A stretch of 36,627 nt of DNA from Tannerella sp. (GTDB lineage: Bacteria > Bacteroidota > Bacteroidia > Bacteroidales > Tannerellaceae): positions 1-36,627 of the forward strand of contig JAISTS010000040.1 in NCBI GenBank assembly GCA_031272455.1. The letters are read 5' to 3'. This document shows positions 26,905 to 35,553 of this stretch, in pieces; positions within the stretch are counted from its first letter, which is position 1; the number at the start of each line of letters is the position of its first letter. A model generated the notes under the pieces. The model was not told the DNA's origin. It did not search any database and worked only from the letters and a program-made list of their open reading frames with translations. The position numbers and the translations under genes were made by a program.

Positions 26905-28364
26905 TCGCCGCCTCCTTTTGCTGTATTCTGGCGCTGACGGGGCGAATAGTCGCGCTCGATATTTTGTTCGCGATGTATAAGATTGATTTTCACTTCGTAA
27001 TGCGAATGTAAATGCTCGGCGAGGCTTTGTGCGCAATAGACCGAGCGATGTTGCCCGCCGGTGCAGCCGAACGCCACTGTCAGGTTGGTAAAGCCGCGGT
27101 CGATATAGCGTTTGACGGAGGCATCCACAAGCGAATAGACGTGTTGCAGAAAAGTGAGTACTTCGCCGTCGTCTTCGAGAAAGCGTATGACCGGCTCGTC
27201 AAGTCCGGTGAAAGCGTTGTAGCGCTCGTATTTGCCCGGATTATTGATGGCGCGGCAGTCGAACACAAAGCCGCCGCCGTTGCCACTGGGGTCGTTGGGG
27301 ACGCCTTTCTTGTAGGCGAAGCTGACTATGCGCACCGTCAGCATACGTTTGGTGTGCTCGTCGGAGAACTGTTTAAGCTCTGTCAGGCGGCGCAGCGTCT
27401 CGGCGAGATACGGATATTCGGGATAGTCTTCGGTGAGCAGCTCGCGCAGGTTGTCGATGGCAAACGGTATGCTCTGTATGAAATGCGGTTTTTTCTCGAA
27501 ATAGCCCCTGAAGCCGTAAGCGCCCAGCGTCTGGAGCGTGCGAAAGAGCACAAAATGCCGCAACAGCGTTCTGAACTCCTGCTCATCAACGGGCATATAC
27601 TGTTTGAGCGCCGTTATGTAATCGTTGAGCAGCAACTCGCGCAGCTCTTTCGGATAGCGGGCGCGTGCCTGCCAGAGGAACGACGCTACATCATAACATA
27701 CAGGACCGCGTCGTCCGCCTTGAAAATCAATAAAATACGGCTCGCCATTGCGTATCAGCACATTGCGCGACTGGAAATCGCGGTAGAGAAAAGTTCGGGA
27801 ATTGTCGCTCAGGAGCACATTGCACATACGTCTGAAATCGTCTTCAAGCAGATTTTCGCGGAAATCCATCCCTGTAGCTTTCAAGAAGCAGTATTTGAAA
27901 TAGTTAAGATCCCAGAATACCGAGCGTTCGTCGAGCGCGGGCTGGGGATAGCACATCGAAAAGTCGAAATCTTCGGCGCCGACGACCTGTATCTTCGGCA
28001 GCATAGTGATCGTTTTGCGGAGCAGTCGGCGCTCATCTTCGTCGAATGCACTGCTGCTGCGCCCTTTAGCAATGGCGTCGAACAGCACTGTATCGCCGAG
28101 GTCTTCTTCGAGATATTGCAGACGGTCGGGCGATACGTGGAAGACCTCCGGCACGGGCAGCCCCTTGCTTTTGAAATGCGCCGCCATATAAATAAACGCA
28201 TTATTTTCGCTCGGTGAGGTGCCGCAAACCCCGATAAGGCTCTGCTTGCCGGTCAAACGGAAATACCGCCTGTTGGAGCCGGACGATGGCAGTTCGGTAA
28301 CCGCCTCCGGCGTCGAACCGACATAGCTCTTATACAGTCTGCTTACAGTGTCAGGGTAGTTCAT
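26901..28364 (-). CDS. AmgK-type sugar kinase fused to a RapZ C-terminal domain
   Basis: The 487-residue protein has two parts. Residues about 1-330 are an aminoglycoside-phosphotransferase-fold kinase: a GSNRRYFRL nucleotide-loop region, catalytic YRDFQSRN (Asp196, Asn201; the usual HxD histidine is replaced) and metal-binding FIDFQGG (Asp213). Residues about 342-465 match the RapZ C-terminal domain: IVSFAYKKG, PSGNGGGFVFDCRAINNPG, FTGLDEPV and GCTGGQHRSV at 433-442. In E. coli RapZ that domain binds glucosamine-6-phosphate and RNA; the N-terminal Walker-type domain of RapZ is absent here. AmgK phosphorylates the anomeric position of MurNAc or GlcNAc, and a MurU-like gene follows with a 4-base ATGA overlap. 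The upstream toxin gene overlaps its start the same way. A regulated cell-wall sugar salvage kinase is the best reading; substrate and regulation are inferred. Confidence 0.85.
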   Translation of the reverse strand: MNYPDTVSRLYKSYVGSTPEAVTELPSSGSNRRYFRLTGKQSLIGVCGTSPSENNAFIYMAAHFKSKGLPVPEVFHVSPDRLQYLEEDLGDTVLFDAIAKGRSSSAFDEDERRLLRKTITMLPKIQVVGAEDFDFSMCYPQPALDERSVFWDLNYFKYCFLKATGMDFRENLLEDDFRRMCNVLLSDNSRTFLYRDFQSRNVLIRNGEPYFIDFQGGRRGPVCYDVASFLWQARARYPKELRELLLNDYITALKQYMPVDEQEFRTLLRHFVLFRTLQTLGAYGFRGYFEKKPHFIQSIPFAIDNLRELLTEDYPEYPYLAETLRRLTELKQFSDEHTKRMLTVRIVSFAYKKGVPNDPSGNGGGFVFDCRAINNPGKYERYNAFTGLDEPVIRFLEDDGEVLTFLQHVYSLVDASVKRYIDRGFTNLTVAFGCTGGQHRSVYCAQSLAEHLHSHYEVKINLIHREQNIERDYSPRQRQNTAKGGGE

Positions 28365-28714
28365 AAGGTTGATGATAGCAGTCCGGCATCTTGTTTCAGC
28401 TGCCTGATTTCGTTTGGTGTAATATTGTCTTTTTTGCCTTTATCATAGAGTGTCAGGAGATAGATATCGGTATCATCTATGCTTACAAGCACGCTGCAGG
28501 TGATTACCCGTGCGCCGCCGGATTTGCCTTTGTTTTTTGAAGCTATCGCCATGCGGACTTTGCGGGTATTGTCGCCCAAGTCGTCGCCAATGAGTGGATT
28601 TTTTAGTATTTCCTGTTTCAGGTTTTCCAAGTCATCGGCTAACGAATGATATTTTTTTGCCAATCGTTTTACGATGGCATAAAATTTTTCAGTCGGGACT
28701 ATTTCGTAATTCAT
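28361..28714 (-). CDS. RelE/ParE-type toxin of a type II toxin-antitoxin pair
   Basis: The 117-residue protein resembles RelE/ParE-superfamily toxins from Bacteroidota: MNYEIVPTEKFYAIVKRLAKKY at the start, a centre with VRMAIASKNKGKSGGARVITC, and a closing strand pair with YLLTLYDKGKKDNIT. RelE relatives cleave mRNA at the ribosome and ParE relatives poison gyrase; which applies is not clear from sequence. The antitoxin gene lies upstream and overlaps it by 26 bases. The stop codon overlaps the start of the kinase-RapZ gene (ATGA at 28361-28364), so ribosomes finishing the toxin could restart on the kinase. That arrangement is unusual for a toxin-antitoxin module. Confidence 0.85.
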   Translation of the reverse strand: MNYEIVPTEKFYAIVKRLAKKYHSLADDLENLKQEILKNPLIGDDLGDNTRKVRMAIASKNKGKSGGARVITCSVLVSIDDTDIYLLTLYDKGKKDNITPNEIRQLKQDAGLLSSTL

Positions 28715-28931
28715 ATATCAAATCGTCTAAAGTTTGTTTAGGCTTTTTGCCGTCAACCATCAATTTGACATCCTTAAAAGCATCTTGAAGGTGATAATAC
28801 AGCGGGCTGTGCTGTTCCGCTTTTTTGTGAACTCGCTTTAGCGTAACGGCGTCGCTTGCCGATTTGAGGAGCGCTACAATGCTTTTTCCCAACGGTACGC
28901 CTTCATCTACCTGTAATTGATACGTAGTCAT
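28689..28931 (-). CDS. Antitoxin of the RelE/ParE-type pair
   Basis: From the Met at 28931 the product is 80 residues (MTTYQLQVDEGVPLGKSIVALL, ending DDLIYELRNSPD). A longer frame to 29033 adds residues without family character and would place the promoter inside the gene, so the shorter start is preferred. Small acidic and basic helices fit an antitoxin with a C-terminal toxin-neutralising segment; no named DNA-binding family was recognised with certainty. It is the first gene of the operon, and antitoxin-before-toxin order with overlap is usual for such pairs. These antitoxins often repress their own promoter, which would here also control the kinase and MurU-like genes. Confidence 0.8.
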   Translation of the reverse strand: MTTYQLQVDEGVPLGKSIVALLKSASDAVTLKRVHKKAEQHSPLYYHLQDAFKDVKLMVDGKKPKQTLDDLIYELRNSPD

Positions 28932-28959
28932 AATCTGTCGTATTTTAGTATTATAACTG

Positions 28960-28967
28960 CAAAGATA
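28960..28967 (-). promoter_or_regulatory. -7 element for the toxin-antitoxin / kinase / MurU operon
   Basis: Minus-strand TATCTTTG matches TAnnTTTG, 28 bases before the antitoxin ATG. I see no other good element between the four genes, so it probably drives all of them. Confidence 0.55.
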
Positions 28968-29022
28968 AGAATTTATTGGCAATCGGCAATGGAAAATCGC
29001 GAATTGTTTTTTTGAACAGCCC

Positions 29023-29060
29023 GAAAAAAACAAACCCGAAGCGATTCACATCGATTCGGG
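29023..29060 (-). terminator. Rho-independent terminator of the 2012-residue surface protein gene
   Basis: On the minus strand a stem pairs CCCGAA and CGAT blocks at 29050-29060 with their complements at 29035-29045. It is 11 pairs with one mismatch and a 4-base loop. A T-rich run follows (complement of 29024-29034). The terminator lies 65 bases after the stop at 29125 and should shield the toxin-antitoxin operon from read-through. Confidence 0.75.
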
Positions 29061-29124
29061 ATTGTAAACCGGTTACCCGATTTTAAATAATGCTTCTTCT
29101 TGCAATTTATTTCAGCAATTAATA

Positions 29125-32100
29125 CTATCTAATGATAATTTTATATCTTGTTCCATCGTCGAAGGCGACAATATAAACGCCGCTTGCAAGATGTACGGTC
29201 TCTGTCCCTTCAGCGAGCTTGAGCTTCATAACAAGCTGTCCCGCAATGGAATAGATTGTCGCTGCCTCGTCGCGCTCCGTTCTGATATATGCGTTGTCGT
29301 TGAACGACCAGACGGCGCGTCCGACAACAGGTACCGTTGAGGTAAATTCGGGTCCGAAGGTGATGGTTATCGGCGACCGGATTTCCGGGATGGTATAAAC
29401 ATATTCGCTGGTAGCCAGACGCTCGTTGCTGCGTACTACTTCGGGAACACCTTCGATAACGCGGTCTGTCCTTACGATATACGGAGCTTTCGTAGCGTAG
29501 AGGGCTTTGAACGAGAACGATGTGCCCGATTCAACCCAGTAAACGCCAACTTTCGGGTCGGTTACGACGCCTTCTTTCGAGGTCAGGACTACCTGACGTG
29601 TAATCGTAGGCAGCGGACGTGTGGCGACACACAGTCTGACGACATGGCAAAGCGTATCGTAGTCAAGGCGCATATAGACAGTCTGTTCGATCGACGGATG
29701 GTCTTTCGAGGTCAGGCGGTCGTTTTTCAGCTTGATATGGTTGAGGGCGCCCGGAGTTACCGAGTTATAATGTATGATCGGGAAGCAGCGCGAGTCGCCG
29801 TCTTCAAGCTCGATACCTTCGCTACGTACAATGATGTCGAGCAGTATCTCGTCGTAAACCGTCAGCGAGTCAACGTCGATAGCATCGGCATAGAGACCGA
29901 GTACATCCGACGGGCAGTGCGGATTCTCAAATGTATAATGTCCCTGACGTTCGCCGATGGAGAATTTCAGGTTGGCGTGGTGGTCGATACGTGCATCTTC
30001 AAACTTCAGCACGCCGGGGAACTGCTCGTAGCAGTTGCCGTCAACGCCGAGAGATGCGAAGCCCGGGAACAGGTTAGCGCCAATCTGAACATTGACCGAT
30101 GCGTGCAGCCAGCCGAAGCCGCCGAGCGTCGAGGACGGGATAACTTCCATCTGGTCAACCTTGGGCCACAACTGGCTTTCGGGGAAGTCGGAACATTCGG
30201 GAGCAATCGGCTCAAAGTGGATATGACGGGTATAGATACCTGCATAGTTCTTTGAGATCATCTGCTCTTCTGAAATCAGCTCAAGCTGTCCATCGTACTC
30301 CTGTCTCGATCCCATTTCAAACAGCTCGACGTGGTTGCGAATCTTGAACGTATCCGTTTTGAACATCGCGTGAACGGTCGGGTTGTTCGTCGGCGGGCTT
30401 ACATTCTGATGGTCGAAGCTGTCGGTGAGGAACGTAATCTTCGCGTGGTCGGCAACGAGAGTGTGCAAACGCGGAACGGTTGCGCCGTAGCGGAAGGTTA
30501 CGAAGATCGTATCCAAGTCAATCGGCGAGCCATAGCCATGTCCGTACTCGTCTTTTGCGTGAGTATAGCAGTTGTCGCAGTTGACGCCGCCATTGCCTGC
30601 AACATTCGATGCCGTGCCAAACGGAGGCGTAAACCTCTGATGTCCAAGCTTAAAGATAGGCATATTGCGCGGCAGATCCGACCACGGCTGGAAGGTAGTC
30701 TTGGTGCCGTCGATAATCAGGCTGTCGTGCATAATCAGACTGTCGGTGCGGATAGTGATTGCTGTGCGGCTGCCCTGGTCGAGATGAGTATTCAGGTCGA
30801 GGTTGCCGTAAGTCTCGAGCACCGGCGAAGCGATATACGATTTCTGCGCCTGTGTATAGATGCGTGCGTCGGAATGGAATGTTACGCGGGCGGTGTTGTG
30901 CAGATAGGTGTTGTCGCCGCAATCTTCGTCGTCGCAGGCTGCGCCTACTGTCGGGTCGGCATTGGCATTGACGTCGTGATCGTTCTTCGTCCAGTTCGGT
31001 TTATTTGCCTGAGTAAGGATATACAGACCGTAGCCTGCTACATTGGCGCCGTGCAGATTGCCGTATTTGGGAACAGCGCTCATACCGCCGCCGGACGTAC
31101 CGCCGTGGTAAACCATATTCTTATAGACATCGATCAGGTCGGAAGCGACGGCAGCAAAACCGCCTGCATTTGCCTGATTGCCTGCCGTATCCTTATCGAA
31201 ATTCAGTATCAGGTCGCGAGCCTGATTTTCCATAGTGTCGGCGTCGCAGTGGTAGAACAAACCGCACTCGCCATCACCCGTCAGAGGATTAAGTCCCTGA
31301 TAGCCATTCGACGGAGCAAAGAACGGGTCGCGCTGCGAACCGATGGTTTTCAGACCGCCATACTGTATCTTGATATTATTGTCGGCGCCGATATAAACGC
31401 TACCGCTATTTGTATGTCCCATATACTGGAAGTCCTGCAGATAGACGTTGTTACGCGGCTCGGTACAGTCGCAATAGTCCACGCCCGGTAATTTCTGGAA
31501 TTTGTTGGGCAGGTCGCTGCTGGCGAGCAGGGTCAGACCACCGTGCAGAGAGTCGGCATCAAACGGATCGCGCATATCAATATTTCCCCAGCGCGTGCGG
31601 AACTCGACGTTGCCGTTGCCTTCGAGGAAGTTCAGGTATGCGCCCTGATTGATGATGATATTGCCCTGTGTACCGGCGTCGAGCAGCAAATCGCCATCGT
31701 AGCCGTGGAACACAAGCGAAGTGTCGGTCGAAGCAGGTGTAGTCGATATTCCTGACGGATCAGGATCTTGCATCGGTGCGTACTGACTCCAATCTGCATC
31801 CAAACCGCAAGCTGCAACGCCTGCAATAATACCTGCGTGCTCGTAGTGCATACGGCTTGCGGCGCTACCGGCGTCGCCAAGCAAACGCAGCGGGTCGTCG
31901 GCGCAGGTATATTCATACGTGAACGGGATAGAAATCTCGGTCGGATGCAGACTGCCAAGTTCGTGATAGGCGTTGATGCGGGTGAAATAGATATTACCGC
32001 CGCCGTCGCGCGCCGTATTTGTCTGGTCTTCGTAACCGGACAGGATAGTCAACTTGCCGGTAGTATTATTTGGATTGACGTAGTAGTTCAGTTTGTTTTT

Positions 32101-35100
32101 GTCGTACGTCAGGAAATACGCTCCACCCGGACCTTGAGCCGGCGTCTGGCAAATGTTGTCTTCAGTAATGCTGTAGCCAAGGAAGATATCGCCAATATAC
32201 GACTCAATATTTACGTTATTGCCCGTTGAAAGCGAGTCGATATAGTTAACCGTCGCCGTGCGGATATTATGCTGGGCGAGAATATTGGTATTGCCATTGC
32301 CGTTATTCGTGCGGTTGATTATCACCGAGTCGTTCAGGTAGATATTGCCGTTCAGCGTATTTCGAATGTCGGTGCCGCTATTGTTAACGATAGCGGGAGC
32401 AGGTCCGTCGGCTACCGACTCAGTATAAATATAGTTCAATGGCGCCGGCATACTGTTAACTGCCGAGAACAGTATCGTATTGTCGCTGCGGTAGTCGATG
32501 CCAAACCAGCGGTCGGTAGTGATATTTCCGCCGCGGGCTACGATGTCGAGCGGACCAATCGTCGGCGATGCATAGTTAAACTTCACCGTATCGACAGTAT
32601 GGATATTGCGGTCGGCTACTAAGCGCGTCCACGCTGCATCCGTTGCGGTAAAGAATACCGGAGCGGTCTTGTCGGTCGAGCAGGTCGAGTCGTTGGTGCG
32701 GATATCCTGATGCGCGTGGAGCAGGATAGTACCCGTTGTTACGTCGTTAATCGTAAATGTATCAAGCAGATGGATATCGGCGCCTGCCTCGATTGTCGTC
32801 TCGCTTGCGCCCGTGTTCTGACGGTCGATATGCGTAACGCCGTCGAGAATAACATTGCCCCACTCGGCGTGGATCATCAGCGGGGCGTCGTTTGTCGCGC
32901 CAAAGTTTATCAGCAAGGGGTCTTCAACGGTGTTTGTTGTCTTTCCACCTGATCCGTAGTTTCCGCTTGCAACGGAAAGATTTTCGCTAAGCACGTGCTG
33001 TCCGGCGACAAGCCAGAGGGCTCCGTTGGGGGTTGGCGTCGTGATATTATGATTCGTGCCGCGCAGAACGCCTGTGCTTGCCGTTCCCATCTGATTGAAG
33101 GTAACGGAGTCGTTAATCTGTATGCTGTTGTCGATGGCGTACCACTTGGCATAGTTCGATGATGTGCTGCCGAGGTCGTCAAACAGTACCGGACGCTGAG
33201 TGATAATATTCTGCTGGGCTTCCCAGTAGGTATTGCCCGTTGACGATGCCGTATGAGTAAACGTAACGTGATTTTTTGTGTTGATGCTGCCAATGTCGGC
33301 ACGCCAAAGGATCGAATCCGCGCCGTTGTGCGTGAAAGTTACGCCCGTACCGGCATTGTAAACGCCGTGCTGGTCGCTGTTAGTAGTTATATTATTGTAC
33401 GCATACCACCGTGTAGCATCCGTGCTGTTTGCATCGTTGATAAACTGCACCGTGTCATGAGTGTCGATATTGCGACCTGCCCACCAGTCAATTTCAGTGC
33501 CAAGGTCGTTTTGGAACGTAACGATAGCCTGGGTAACAATATCGCGATCGGCTTCCCATTTCAAGTCAGCGTTGCCGCCAACATTTTTCACTGTTATGGG
33601 TGCAGCTGCTGCAACAAGAATATCTCCGGCGCGGCAGTTAGTAACTGCGTCAACCCAGTAGTCGCCGGTGCTTGAACCGTTGTAAACGTGAGCATTATTA
33701 AACTCAACATTACCGCCGCGAAGCGTAACATGTCCGCTCGATCCGGCAGTGAAAGTGCTTACATTATTAAATCTAAGCGTACCGTAGGCATACGACAGCC
33801 AGCTACCCGCATTTACGGTAACAGTCAGATTAGAACCTGCCGCATAAATAAAGTCAATACAGTTATTGCCATTAACAGCATAATTCCTGATACCTTTTGT
33901 TCCGGTAGATGTAAACATCGTTGCCGAGTTGGTCAAAGTAACGCTATTGGCGCCGTAGTTGCCAACATTGCCGGTAAAGTCGCCTGAATTGTTGGTAAAG
34001 TAGCCCGTTCCGGTATAGACGTAGCCTATCGGCGAGAAAGGAAGACCTTTGCCTACAGCATCGGCACCGCTGGCAGTTGTCGGAGTGATTACCATTTTAT
34101 CCTGTCCGGTTGTTGATGGACCAAGCAGCAATGTCGCACCTGTAGCTGCGGGTGTGGAGATGCTGTTTGTGCCGCCATGAACAAAGTTGCCTTGTATGCC
34201 AAGAACTGCACCAGTGCCAAGAGTAGCCAGATTGCTTATTGAACCTTTGATGGCACCGGTGGGTCCGGTAATACTTATAGCGTCAAAATTGCCATCTAAC
34301 ATCAACGAGTAATGCGTTCCGGGCAAGTTAAGAGTTGCGGTAGAAGTTCTGGTGGCAGGGTTATCAGCTCCAATGCTGTTAGCGGCATCCAAACGAATAT
34401 TTGAACCAGCATCAACATTGATTTGTCCATTCACATAGGCTCCAGTACCAGTGGCGGTAGGGTTGGTGTACGTGTACTGGACACGACTATGAGTAGGATA
34501 ACACCAATCGGAACCTATACCCGACACTCCATTCCAAAAACTTTCTGAATGAGATGAACCCGCTACAAAAGCATAGGTATAGTAATTATATGCCCATCCT
34601 ATATCCTTAAACCAGAATTGTTGCAACCACCATGGCGACGCCGATAATTTGCTGCTGCCATCTACTGTAATAACAGTAGGGGTGTTGTAGGGAGGAGCCC
34701 CATTAGTACTTTGGGATCCTGTACCATCTGGTACATTAGGTTTTGGTGCTATACCAATACCATTTGTGGCAGAGCCATAAGCGCAAATTGCTACAGATGT
34801 TATACCGGGTTGATTCATACCAGTTCCGACAGTGTTTATAGCTCCGCCAATGGTTATACGTCCATTTCCTGCATTAAACATGTCTAAAGTGAAAGTGCCC
34901 ATGACGCCCGTCCATGTTCCTGCATAAGGGCTCCATGAGTTATACGCAGCACCAAAAGGATGACTCGTGCCATTTGTCAAAGGTCTAATCGTTCCAGTCT
35001 CGCCCGCAGCGAAATTATTGTCAGGTGTAAAACTCGTCGCAGTAATAGGATGCGTTTGGTGATCATCAGAATAAGCCACCACTGTTTGTCCCCATCCGAT

Positions 35101-35163
35101 ACCGACATTGCCGGCGAGGATCGTTCCGGTCAACAGTGCTGATAAAAAAATCTTTCTTCTCAT
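29125..35163 (-). CDS. Large T9SS surface protein, long paralogue
   Basis: The 2012-residue protein has a signal peptide (MRRKIFLSALLTGTILAGN, cleaved near IGWGQ) and ends in a T9SS type A sorting domain (ATIYSIAGQLVMKL, then GVYIVAFDDGTRYKIIIR), so it should reach the cell surface. Residues 1 to about 508 and about 1236 to 2012 align along their length with the 1265-residue protein at 16287. The centre, about 510-1235, has no counterpart there. Within that insertion, residues about 530-720 hold at least six short repeats (WxAxxxIxTxxxVxF) that look like beta-solenoid rungs. No catalytic domain is seen. A leader of about 190 bases separates the promoter from the ATG. It is an uncharacterised adhesin or surface structural protein; the function is inferred. 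Confidence 0.85.
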   Translation of the reverse strand: MRRKIFLSALLTGTILAGNVGIGWGQTVVAYSDDHQTHPITATSFTPDNNFAAGETGTIRPLTNGTSHPFGAAYNSWSPYAGTWTGVMGTFTLDMFNAGNGRITIGGAINTVGTGMNQPGITSVAICAYGSATNGIGIAPKPNVPDGTGSQSTNGAPPYNTPTVITVDGSSKLSASPWWLQQFWFKDIGWAYNYYTYAFVAGSSHSESFWNGVSGIGSDWCYPTHSRVQYTYTNPTATGTGAYVNGQINVDAGSNIRLDAANSIGADNPATRTSTATLNLPGTHYSLMLDGNFDAISITGPTGAIKGSISNLATLGTGAVLGIQGNFVHGGTNSISTPAATGATLLLGPSTTGQDKMVITPTTASGADAVGKGLPFSPIGYVYTGTGYFTNNSGDFTGNVGNYGANSVTLTNSATMFTSTGTKGIRNYAVNGNNCIDFIYAAGSNLTVTVNAGSWLSYAYGTLRFNNVSTFTAGSSGHVTLRGGNVEFNNAHVYNGSSTGDYWVDAVTNCRAGDILVAAAAPITVKNVGGNADLKWEADRDIVTQAIVTFQNDLGTEIDWWAGRNIDTHDTVQFINDANSTDATRWYAYNNITTNSDQHGVYNAGTGVTFTHNGADSILWRADIGSINTKNHVTFTHTASSTGNTYWEAQQNIITQRPVLFDDLGSTSSNYAKWYAIDNSIQINDSVTFNQMGTASTGVLRGTNHNITTPTPNGALWLVAGQHVLSENLSVASGNYGSGGKTTNTVEDPLLINFGATNDAPLMIHAEWGNVILDGVTHIDRQNTGASETTIEAGADIHLLDTFTINDVTTGTILLHAHQDIRTNDSTCSTDKTAPVFFTATDAAWTRLVADRNIHTVDTVKFNYASPTIGPLDIVARGGNITTDRWFGIDYRSDNTILFSAVNSMPAPLNYIYTESVADGPAPAIVNNSGTDIRNTLNGNIYLNDSVIINRTNNGNGNTNILAQHNIRTATVNYIDSLSTGNNVNIESYIGDIFLGYSITEDNICQTPAQGPGGAYFLTYDKNKLNYYVNPNNTTGKLTILSGYEDQTNTARDGGGNIYFTRINAYHELGSLHPTEISIPFTYEYTCADDPLRLLGDAGSAASRMHYEHAGIIAGVAACGLDADWSQYAPMQDPDPSGISTTPASTDTSLVFHGYDGDLLLDAGTQGNIIINQGAYLNFLEGNGNVEFRTRWGNIDMRDPFDADSLHGGLTLLASSDLPNKFQKLPGVDYCDCTEPRNNVYLQDFQYMGHTNSGSVYIGADNNIKIQYGGLKTIGSQRDPFFAPSNGYQGLNPLTGDGECGLFYHCDADTMENQARDLILNFDKDTAGNQANAGGFAAVASDLIDVYKNMVYHGGTSGGGMSAVPKYGNLHGANVAGYGLYILTQANKPNWTKNDHDVNANADPTVGAACDDEDCGDNTYLHNTARVTFHSDARIYTQAQKSYIASPVLETYGNLDLNTHLDQGSRTAITIRTDSLIMHDSLIIDGTKTTFQPWSDLPRNMPIFKLGHQRFTPPFGTASNVAGNGGVNCDNCYTHAKDEYGHGYGSPIDLDTIFVTFRYGATVPRLHTLVADHAKITFLTDSFDHQNVSPPTNNPTVHAMFKTDTFKIRNHVELFEMGSRQEYDGQLELISEEQMISKNYAGIYTRHIHFEPIAPECSDFPESQLWPKVDQMEVIPSSTLGGFGWLHASVNVQIGANLFPGFASLGVDGNCYEQFPGVLKFEDARIDHHANLKFSIGERQGHYTFENPHCPSDVLGLYADAIDVDSLTVYDEILLDIIVRSEGIELEDGDSRCFPIIHYNSVTPGALNHIKLKNDRLTSKDHPSIEQTVYMRLDYDTLCHVVRLCVATRPLPTITRQVVLTSKEGVVTDPKVGVYWVESGTSFSFKALYATKAPYIVRTDRVIEGVPEVVRSNERLATSEYVYTIPEIRSPITITFGPEFTSTVPVVGRAVWSFNDNAYIRTERDEAATIYSIAGQLVMKLKLAEGTETVHLASGVYIVAFDDGTRYKIIIR
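33010..33575 (-). repeat. Degenerate 26-34-residue repeats in the long surface paralogue
   Basis: Successive segments beginning LKWEADRDIVT, IDWWAGRNIDT, TRWYAYNNITT, ILWRADIGSINT, TYWEAQQNIIT and AKWYAIDNSIQ share a Trp-x-Ala core, a hydrophobic-x-Thr or similar turn, and a V-x-F strand. The spacing of 26-34 residues is that of stacked beta-solenoid rungs. Identity between units is low at the DNA level, so the array is old. Confidence 0.6.
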
Positions 35164-35354
35164 AATTAATTGACTTCTATTATTTTATTTTACAATTTTA
35201 TTTCTTCTGTAGTTGCAGCAGCGGCGCGGCATTGTTAAAAATGATTAAGCCGATACGGATACGCCCGACGCTCTGTTCACTGTCGATTTACCTTAACGTC
35301 TTGACGGGCAGTGCATTGCTGCGATTTTCGCCTGCCAATCCGTTTATTTTATTG

Positions 35355-35362
35355 CAAATTTA
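35355..35362 (-). promoter_or_regulatory. -7 element for the 2012-residue surface protein
   Basis: Minus-strand TAAATTTG matches TAnnTTTG and lies 191 bases before the ATG at 35163. The gene-free region 35164-35553 (390 bases) holds this promoter, the long leader and the rpsO terminator at 35488-35531. I see no open frame or RNA gene in it. Short complementary blocks (35215-35220 with 35317-35322; 35263-35267 with 35305-35309) may fold the leader. Confidence 0.5.
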
Positions 35363-35487
35363 TGGTAAAAATTTCAGTTAAAAAAATTTTTTTAATGCTA
35401 ACGAATTGATTTTTCAGTCAAAATTCGTGAAAAAGCGCTTGAATAAAGCGATTTCAGCAAATGTTAAAGATTTCTAAATAAAGTTAA

Positions 35488-35531
35488 CGAAAAATGGGTT
35501 TCTGCGCCAAAGCGGTGCAAGAAACCCATTT
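35488..35531 (-). terminator. Strong rho-independent terminator of rpsO
   Basis: The arms 35492-35503 and 35520-35531 form a perfect 12-bp stem (AAATGGGTTTCT and its complement), extended by an inner GCGCC/GGTGC pairing. On the minus strand a T-run follows (complement of 35490-35494). It begins 23 bases after the rpsO stop. Confidence 0.85.
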
Positions 35532-35553
35532 CGAGATTTTAGTCTTGTGCGAC

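Noticed and set aside
26905..27036. N-terminal extension of the MurU-like protein by 44 residues
   Set aside because: The extension is basic and unlike the family, and overlaps the kinase coding sequence by more than 130 bases. The ATG at 26904 gives the canonical start.
27012..28217. Plus-strand open frame of 401 codons
   Set aside because: It is a mirror of the kinase-RapZ gene on the minus strand, with no family features and no promoter element in front.
30331..31491. Plus-strand open frame of 386 codons
   Set aside because: It is antisense to the 2012-residue surface protein, and a similar shadow appears opposite the paralogue (18147-18935). Both arise from the shared coding sequence.
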